DNA from: an uncultured Pseudorhodobacter sp.
GTDB lineage: Bacteria > Pseudomonadota > Alphaproteobacteria > Rhodobacterales > Rhodobacteraceae
Length of the DNA stretch: 41,738 bases
Direction of reading: 5' to 3'
Assembly (NCBI GenBank): GCA_913062925.1
Contig: CAJXWJ010000028.1
Span: forward strand, 1-41,738
The notes below the pieces were generated by a model. That model did no database searches and had not been told where the DNA came from. It saw only the letters and a program-made list of their open reading frames with translations. Numbering within the stretch: the stretch's first letter is position 1; each line of letters starts with the position of its first letter. The translations under genes and the position numbers were made by a program. This document shows, piece by piece, positions 36,453 to 41,738 of the stretch.

Positions 36453-38933
36453 TTAACGGTTTCCGGCGGTTTTGACGGATGCTGACTTTGGCACGATCTT
36501 GCTTAGGATATTGCGCAACTCTCTGAAATCGAGCGGTTTTGACATTACCAGATCAGCGCCAGCGGCGCGAAAGCGTTCGACATCATCCCCCACCACCGCT
36601 GCCGTCGCCCCGACAATTGGCAGGGTCATCCCCAGCCCACGAATTTGGCGTACCAAGTCGTCACCATCAATTTCGGGCATAAACAGGTCAGTGATCAGCA
36701 CATCGGGAGGATCGGCGCACATCATTTCAAGTGCCAGGCGGCCATTGCCGGCGACTTCGATCCGGCCGACAAACTTCGCCAAAAGCGCGCTTGTCACCTC
36801 GGCGACCAGCTGATTGTCTTCGGCGAGCAGAACATAAAGCTCGGGGAAGCGTGCCGCGCTGTTGTCCTTTGGCGCCACGCTTTGCTTTTGCAGCGTCTGC
36901 AAGACAATCGGATCGGGCAGTTGCATCCGATAGCCCGCGCCACCTTCGGTAGGGGCGAAATAGGTCAGGCTGCCGCCCAAAGCCTCGGCCGAAGATTTGG
37001 CGATAAACAGCCCCAGCCCGCTGCCATCAGCCTGGCTGCGCGGGTCTTGCAAGCCGCGCTCAAAGGGCTGGAACAAGCGCGTAACATCTTGCGGCGCAAT
37101 GCCTATTCCGTCGTCTTGCACCGTCCAGACGCTGGTTTGCTCGGGGCCTTCCGTCATGCCAAAACCGATGATAATCTGCGTGCCCTTGGAATGGATGATG
37201 GCATTGCGCACAAGATTGGTCAGCGCCTGCCGGATGCGCATTTGATCGTTGTTGCGCAGCAGCCTTGCGCTGTCACAAAGGTTGAGCCGGATCTGCATGC
37301 CATGCTCTTGCGCCTGTGGCTCGAACATATTGCGAATTGATTCAGCCAGTTCCGCCGGTGCAAAGTTCACTTTGGTGATCGGCAGGTTCTGGGTGGGGTT
37401 CACGGTTTGGCGCATATCGGCCAGCGTTGACATCAGTTGACCGGTGGCGTCGCGCAGCTGCCGCAGGCTAGATTCCTTAAGGTTGCCATGCTCAATATCA
37501 TGCACCAGCATCGAAATCACCGAAGCAGGCGTGCGCAATTCATGCGAGATGATCGAGAACAATTGCCGCTGCCGCTCTTGCCGCGAGGACAGCTCGCCCA
37601 GAGTTTCTTGCAAGGCACGCTCTTGGTCGTGTTCGGCGCTGACATCCAGCGCAAGCCCATAAGCGACCTGCTCGCCACTGGGGGCGGTTTCATACCAAAG
37701 ATAGATCCGCAGCACCTGATCGCCACCCTCCGAGGTAGCCGATTTGCGTGACAGCAGTAAAGTCACGCTGCCACATCGATTTGTTTTCAAGGCGTTGGCA
37801 ATATTCTTGCGGTGCTCGCCTTCAAAGAGGTCGATGAAAAGATTGGCATTTCCCTCTGCCGGCAGGGTAAAAATGCGCTGGGTGCTGGCATCGGCGCGAA
37901 AGCGGTGATGATCCAGATTGAACGACAAAAGCCCCGTATCAGCGAAGTCACGCACCATCGACAGCCTGCGCAAAGACGCCATGCGGTGGCGCAGATCGTG
38001 CTGAATATAGGCGCGCAGGGTCGGCACCAAAACCGTCAGCAGCATGATCATGATCGAATAATGTTCAAGCATATCAGCGCTTGCGTCATGAAGGTGCGTG
38101 CTTTTGACGAAATTCCCGGTCAGCGCCGAATACATCGGCACCCCCACGATGCAGCTGCCAATCGCCAGCGGCACCGGCAGCACCACCACCATAAGCAAGG
38201 ACAGGATCGCCGCATCCAGCGGGGCGTAAAGGGCAAAGCCATTGCTTTGCAGCAGCGCCAGCAGCGGAAACACCGGCGACAAAAAGATAGCGCGACGCAA
38301 AGCTGCGCGGCTTGAAATTTCTAAAATCGCCAGCAAAAAGCCCGAGACCACCGCGCCGCCGCGCAGGATCCGCTCGGTTCCCAGATGCAGAAAATCGGCG
38401 CAAAATCCTAGATCAAGCTGTGCTTGGGGCGACAAATGCTGTGCAAACTGCCAATCCAGCGCCAACTGCACAAAGGAAGACACCAAAAAAGCCGCAAAGA
38501 CCCCAAGCACCGTCAAAAGATCGGCGACATAGGGCGAGATCCGATCCTCGATCAGCGTGCAAAATAAGCGGGCAGAAAAGCCCACCAACGCGCCTGCAAT
38601 TAAAATAGAAAGAAATTTCAACGCGATGATCTGCGGCGTCATGGCAGCAATCTGAAACCAGTTCAGATTGTTGTCACTGGCGGGGATGGAAAACGGAATC
38701 AGATAGACCAGCGCAAAGGCGACCACCGGCACCCACAGCAGCCGCTTTGGATAAAGCAAAATCCCAATAATCATCGTAAAATGCGCGATATGGGGCGTCA
38801 GGTTCAGGGCGGGTGAGGGGTCGCCCAGCTTGGCCGCGCTATAGCTCATCATCGCGGTCCAGAAAAAGACCACGGCCAGATAGGCCATCGAAAAGAACAC
38901 AGGCTTTTCAGCAAGCAGATCCCGAATGCGCAT
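36453..38933 (-). CDS. Membrane hybrid sensor histidine kinase with C-terminal receiver domain
   Basis: With the ATG at 38933 the protein has 826 residues. An in-frame TTG at 39032 would add 33 residues, but they look non-membrane and there is no clear ribosome-binding site, so the ATG just before the first helix is preferred. About eight membrane helices span residues 11-310. A PAS-like region (330-435) and a coiled linker (436-455) follow. The dimerisation helix carries FSIISHELRTP with His464. The ATPase domain has NLVRNAIIHS (N box, 573-582), DDGIGI (607-612) and GSGLGLFIAK (637-646). The receiver domain (699-815) has Asp749 in LITDLFMPEIDG and Lys799. It is an apparently intact hybrid kinase. 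Its phosphorelay partner is not in the window, and the membrane sensor input is unknown. Confidence 0.92.
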   Translation of the reverse strand: MRIRDLLAEKPVFFSMAYLAVVFFWTAMMSYSAAKLGDPSPALNLTPHIAHFTMIIGILLYPKRLLWVPVVAFALVYLIPFSIPASDNNLNWFQIAAMTPQIIALKFLSILIAGALVGFSARLFCTLIEDRISPYVADLLTVLGVFAAFLVSSFVQLALDWQFAQHLSPQAQLDLGFCADFLHLGTERILRGGAVVSGFLLAILEISSRAALRRAIFLSPVFPLLALLQSNGFALYAPLDAAILSLLMVVVLPVPLAIGSCIVGVPMYSALTGNFVKSTHLHDASADMLEHYSIMIMLLTVLVPTLRAYIQHDLRHRMASLRRLSMVRDFADTGLLSFNLDHHRFRADASTQRIFTLPAEGNANLFIDLFEGEHRKNIANALKTNRCGSVTLLLSRKSATSEGGDQVLRIYLWYETAPSGEQVAYGLALDVSAEHDQERALQETLGELSSRQERQRQLFSIISHELRTPASVISMLVHDIEHGNLKESSLRQLRDATGQLMSTLADMRQTVNPTQNLPITKVNFAPAELAESIRNMFEPQAQEHGMQIRLNLCDSARLLRNNDQMRIRQALTNLVRNAIIHSKGTQIIIGFGMTEGPEQTSVWTVQDDGIGIAPQDVTRLFQPFERGLQDPRSQADGSGLGLFIAKSSAEALGGSLTYFAPTEGGAGYRMQLPDPIVLQTLQKQSVAPKDNSAARFPELYVLLAEDNQLVAEVTSALLAKFVGRIEVAGNGRLALEMMCADPPDVLITDLFMPEIDGDDLVRQIRGLGMTLPIVGATAAVVGDDVERFRAAGADLVMSKPLDFRELRNILSKIVPKSASVKTAGNR

Positions 38934-39294
38934 GATCCGCGATCTTTCAAAATCGCGAAACACAAAGTCATGGATAGGGATAAGACGCTGCTGGTCTGTA
39001 GTGGTCAGGCCGCCGGACAAATAAAGCTCCAATATCGCAACAAATTACTCAGGTCACAGAAGGTTAGTTTAATGCAGCCGGGGTTAAAGGTTTTACCTCT
39101 AAAGTATAATTTAAAAAATCTTAGGAATAATATTCATGCTAAAGTTGCGAAATTCACTGAACCGCTTGTGCTGCACAGCTTGCGGGATGCCTGCGGCACG
39201 CAGCTTGGACTGGCTGTGAAAGCGCGGTTACTTTCCCTCTTGAAAGAGCCAGTGTATAGTCAGAGGCACCGCCAAAGCGGCGTGGCGGGCCAGC

Positions 39295-39353
39295 GCGGTT
39301 TAAGGCAGATCCGTTTCATGCAGGGCGGTTTAATCCAGTGCGGTATAATTTTG
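39295..39353 (+). repeat. Three GCGGTWTAA direct repeats upstream of the deacetylase-like gene
   Basis: GCGGTTTAAGGCAG (39295-39308), GCGGTTTAATCCAG (39325-39338) and GCGGTATAATTTTG (39340-39353) start 30 and 15 bp apart. The third contains the TATAAT hexamer. Regular direct repeats overlapping a -10 element can be operators, but no regulator is known for this sequence. Confidence 0.4.
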
Positions 39354-39356
39354 GGT

Positions 39357-39361
39357 GGAGG
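39357..39361 (+). promoter_or_regulatory. Ribosome-binding site that decides the GTG start at 39367
   Basis: Three in-frame GTG codons (39355, 39361, 39367) could start the next gene. GGAGG at 39357-39361 lies 5 nt before the GTG at 39367 and overlaps the other two, so the third is chosen. Confidence 0.7.
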
Positions 39362-39366
39362 TGAGG

Positions 39367-40692
39367 GTGATCCAGAACTTTGTCAAAGGGATCGTCGTTG
39401 GGGGCGTTGTGGCGGGGATTGGGCTTGGGGTTATCTCGCAACTTGCGCCGATGCCACAGACCAATGCGCCGCAGCAGGTCGCCGAGCCTATTCCAGCGCC
39501 TGCCGTGCCAGCGCCTGCCCCTGCCAGCACAGCAATCGCGCCAGCCACGCAGCCGCTGCCTAAAGCTAAGACTGCGCAACCCAGCACGCCCGCGCCCACG
39601 CCAGAGCCCAGCCCGACACCTCCGGCCGTGGTCAGCCTTGCGCCTGTGGTGCCGGTGCAGCCTGCTCCTGCCGTGGCTGCGCCGCAAATTGCCCTGCTGA
39701 CACCGCCTGCATCAGTGCCCAGCGAACCCGCAGCTCTGCCAAAGCTGAGTGATACAGATCAGGCCCCCAAAGCCGATGCGGCCCCCGCGCCCCTGCCGGT
39801 CGAGGATGCGCTGTTGGCTCCGGCTTTAACTGCGCCAACGCCCGCCACGCCAACACCCGCCGCGCCTGTTCCCGCGCCTGCAAGCCCGAAACCCACTGTG
39901 CCCGAGCGCTTGTCGCCTGTGGCCGAGCTGCCCAAGACGGTTGACGGCGTCACCCTTGGCCGCCTGCCCAGCATTGCTGCCGCCCCTGCGGCGCAGACCG
40001 ATGCGCCAGACCCCGCAGCGGACATGCCCTTGGTGAAATTTGCCCGCCCCTTTACCAATGCCGCAGGCAAGCCGCTGTTTGCGGTGGTGCTGAAAGACAG
40101 CGGTGCGGCGGATCTTGACCGTGCAGCCCTTGCCGCCTTGCCCTTTCCAATCAGCTTTGTGCTAAACCCGATGGACCCCACCGCTTCGGATGCCGAGAAG
40201 ATCTATCGCGCTGGCGGGCAAGAGGTGGTGATGCTGGCCAGCGGCATTCCTCAAGGGGCCAGCCCTGCCGACCTCGAACAAAGCTTTCAGATCAATGATG
40301 CCGTGTTGCCGCAGACGGTTGTGGTTATGGATCTTGAGACCAACGGCTTTCAAGATGACCGCAGCCTCTCGACGCAGGTGGTTGCCGTGGTCAAAGCCAT
40401 GGGCCGTGGCCTTTTGACCTATGATCGCGGGCTTAATCCGGCCGATCAAGTGGCGCGCCGCGAAGGCCTGCCATCGGCGATGATCTTCCGCGAGTTGGAC
40501 GCGCAGAGCGAGTCCGCGCCGCTGATCCGACGCTATCTGGACCGCGCGGCGTTTAAGGCCGCGCAAGAGGGGCGGGTGGTGGTGCTGGGCTCGACCAACC
40601 TCGAGACCATCACTGCGCTGATGGAATGGGCCGTCGAGGGGCGCGGGGCTTCGGTGGCGCTGGCGCCGATCTCAGCGGTTCTGACCAAGTAG
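39367..40692 (+). CDS. Divergent polysaccharide deacetylase-like envelope protein
   Basis: This 441-residue protein starts at GTG and has an N-terminal membrane helix (IVVGGVVAGIGLGVISQLA, residues 9-27) that acts as a signal anchor. A Pro/Ala-rich linker of about 180 residues follows, suited to crossing the periplasm. The C-terminal domain (about 225-441) resembles the divergent polysaccharide deacetylase family (YibQ-like): FAVVLKDSG near residue 244, FPISFVLNPMDP, EVVMLASGIPQGA, and GLLTYDRGLNP. In typical members the first motif has two Asp and the third has a His-containing HxPMEP-type sequence. Here only one Asp and no His are seen, so metal binding and catalysis are doubtful. It may be a non-catalytic envelope protein. 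The nuclease-like gene follows after 12 bp, probably in one transcript. Confidence 0.75.
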   Translation: MIQNFVKGIVVGGVVAGIGLGVISQLAPMPQTNAPQQVAEPIPAPAVPAPAPASTAIAPATQPLPKAKTAQPSTPAPTPEPSPTPPAVVSLAPVVPVQPAPAVAAPQIALLTPPASVPSEPAALPKLSDTDQAPKADAAPAPLPVEDALLAPALTAPTPATPTPAAPVPAPASPKPTVPERLSPVAELPKTVDGVTLGRLPSIAAAPAAQTDAPDPAADMPLVKFARPFTNAAGKPLFAVVLKDSGAADLDRAALAALPFPISFVLNPMDPTASDAEKIYRAGGQEVVMLASGIPQGASPADLEQSFQINDAVLPQTVVVMDLETNGFQDDRSLSTQVVAVVKAMGRGLLTYDRGLNPADQVARREGLPSAMIFRELDAQSESAPLIRRYLDRAAFKAAQEGRVVVLGSTNLETITALMEWAVEGRGASVALAPISAVLTK

Positions 40693-40704
40693 CGCGGCAC
40701 CACG

Positions 40705-41253
40705 ATGTCGTTGCCGCTGACCTTGCTGGTGATCTCGGGCTTGGGGGTCTTTGCTGCTTGGGTCGCGCAATCGCCCGAGCTTTTGGTGATGGCAGGGCCA
40801 GCGATGCTGCTTAGTTTCTGGGCCTGGATCAAGAGCCTGCTTGCCCGTTTTGTGCCGCCGCGCAATCTGATTGTGGTGGATGGCTCGAATGTGTTGTTTT
40901 GGCGTGAGAATACCCCTCAGATCGCAACGCTGATCGAGGTGCTGCGCAGGCTTGAGGCGCGTGGCTTTTTGCCTGGCGTGGTGTTTGATGCCAATGCGGG
41001 CCATTTGGTTACGGGCAAATTCCAAGACGAGGCCAGCTTTGCCGCGCTTTTGGATTTGCCTCAAGACCGCGTACGCGTGGTTGATAAATCCACACCCGCC
41101 GATCCTGTAGTGCTTGAAACCGCACGCAAATATGGCGTGCAGGTGGTAAGCAATGACCGCTTTCGCGATTGGGCCGACCGCTTCCCAGAGGTGAATGACC
41201 CCAAGCACATCCGCCGCGGTGGCTATGATGCAGAGGGGCTTTGGCTGGATTAA
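40705..41253 (+). CDS. Membrane-anchored NYN / Zc3h12a-like (PIN-fold) ribonuclease
   Basis: This 182-residue protein begins with two hydrophobic segments (residues 3-20 and 26-47), then a cytoplasmic PIN-fold nuclease domain. Acidic residues typical of the family are present: Asp59 in VVDGSNV, Asp95 in VVFDANAGH, Asp133, and Asp151 with Asp155 in SNDRFRDW. Members cut RNA with a metal ion held by these acids. The substrate of the bacterial proteins is not known to me. The membrane anchor places the activity at the inner face of the cytoplasmic membrane. The start has no strong ribosome-binding site and lies 12 bp after the preceding gene, so coupling is likely. It converges on trpE with only 3 bp between stop codons. 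Confidence 0.8.
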   Translation: MSLPLTLLVISGLGVFAAWVAQSPELLVMAGPAMLLSFWAWIKSLLARFVPPRNLIVVDGSNVLFWRENTPQIATLIEVLRRLEARGFLPGVVFDANAGHLVTGKFQDEASFAALLDLPQDRVRVVDKSTPADPVVLETARKYGVQVVSNDRFRDWADRFPEVNDPKHIRRGGYDAEGLWLD

Positions 41254-41256
41254 GCC

Positions 41257-41738
41257 CTAGCGGTTGCCGCGGGTGGAAAACAGCCCCGCATCCTCGGCCG
41301 CGCGGCGCAGGGCAAAGGATTTGTTGACGGTCTCTTGATACTCGGCCTCGGGGTCGCTGTCATAGACCACGCCGCCGCCGGCTTGAATGTAAAGCTGGGC
41401 ATCTTTCAACACCGCCGTGCGCAGCGCGATGCAAAAGTCCATCTCGCCGTTGCAGGCGAAATAGCCGACACCGCCGCCATAGACGCCGCGCTTTTCGGGT
41501 TCTAGCTCGTCGATGATCTCCATCGCGCGCACCTTTGGCGCCCCCGAAACCGTGCCCGCAGGCAGGCCCGCCAGCAGCGCCGACAGCGCGTCTTCGCCAT
41601 CAGCAAGCTCGCCCACCACATTCGAGACGATATGCATCACATGGCTATAGCGTTCGATGATGAACTTCTCGGTCGGATGCACTGTGCCGACCTTTGCCAC
41701 CCGGCCAACATCATTGCGGCCCAGATCCAGCAGCATCA
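41257..41738 (-). CDS. trpE: Anthranilate synthase component I, C-terminal part (3' end of gene)
   Basis: The 160 C-terminal residues are present and the gene runs off the right edge. The Met codon at 41736 is internal, corresponding to the HLML(V/L)DL region of the family. TrpE converts chorismate to anthranilate, using ammonia from its glutaminase partner TrpG, in the first step of tryptophan synthesis. Conserved sequence includes [48 protein letters not shown], and [20 protein letters not shown] before the terminal helix. The AGTVSGAPK and QETVNK motifs favour TrpE over PabB. The partner genes are not in the window. Confidence 0.95.
   Translation of the reverse strand, partial: MLLDLGRNDVGRVAKVGTVHPTEKFIIERYSHVMHIVSNVVGELADGEDALSALLAGLPAGTVSGAPKVRAMEIIDELEPEKRGVYGGGVGYFACNGEMDFCIALRTAVLKDAQLYIQAGGGVVYDSDPEAEYQETVNKSFALRRAAEDAGLFSTRGNR

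Larger units (their letters stand above)
38934..39366. other. 433-bp non-coding region between divergent genes
   Basis: The region separates the kinase gene (minus) from the deacetylase-like gene (plus). Bases 39070-39160 are strongly A+T-rich and probably hold the kinase promoter; on the minus strand TATACT is a possible -10 element there. Near the plus-strand gene, TATAAT at 39344-39349 is a perfect -10 hexamer, but no convincing -35 lies 16-18 bp upstream. An open frame at 38970-39563 crosses the region but has no recognisable protein character and runs into the next gene in another frame. Confidence 0.5.

Noticed and set aside
36645-37340. Plus-strand open frame within the kinase gene
   Set aside because: The minus strand encodes the kinase ATPase and receiver domains here. 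The plus frame has no family resemblance.
38934-39032. Upstream TTG start for the kinase (859-residue version)
   Set aside because: The extra 33 residues precede the first membrane helix without a signal-like character, and no ribosome-binding site supports TTG. The ATG at 38933 is preferred, though not proven.

Overview
The window looks like chromosomal DNA of an alphaproteobacterium, most likely of the Rhodobacterales. The evidence is the G+C-rich coding sequence, a perfect CtrA-type box (TTAA-N7-TTAAC) in one intergenic region, a TrpE C-terminus, and a divergent polysaccharide-deacetylase gene. The assignment is inference; no rRNA, tRNA or species marker is present.

Positions 1-28686 (+) are one unbroken reading frame that is already open at base 1. 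It encodes at least 9561 residues of a giant repetitive surface or secreted protein whose N-terminus lies outside the window. In order it contains type I adhesin modules (1-5109), three tandem super-repeats of about 2.03 kb (5110-11190), further beta-solenoid sequence, an A+T-richer Tyr/Thr-rich region (about 12750-16440), Asp/Gly-rich beta repeats (19036-22760), a calcium-binding RTX block (24664-27219), an unrecognised domain, and a Pro/Ala/Val-rich tail. The tail carries five copies of the motif FAEQLAQMRA. An aromatic mini-domain of about 55 residues recurs 11 times.

Three tightly coupled genes follow on the same strand: a GAF-TM-HlyD adaptor (28760-30628), a PqqD-like/M50 protease/HlyD fusion (30630-32777, 1-nt gap) and a shortened SecA-like ATPase (32774-34774, 4-nt overlap). 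No ABC transporter, TolC or TpsB gene is in the window. The arrangement suggests a dedicated export or surface-assembly apparatus for the giant protein, with a SecA-type motor where an ABC ATPase would be expected. This is the most interesting system here. A terminator-like hairpin and two mutually exclusive hairpins covering the ribosome-binding site separate the giant gene from the export genes.

A 271-bp intergenic region with the CtrA box precedes a WecA/MraY-family sugar-phosphate transferase (35046-36440). Convergent to it lies a membrane hybrid histidine kinase (36453-38933, minus). A 433-bp non-coding region then leads to a divergent polysaccharide deacetylase-like protein (39367-40692) and a membrane-anchored NYN/Zc3h12a-like nuclease (40705-41253). 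The latter converges, with a 3-bp gap, on the 3' end of trpE (41257-41738, minus). The left part of the window is thus a giant adhesin/export/polysaccharide locus with two-component and probable CtrA control, and the right part is ordinary chromosomal sequence.
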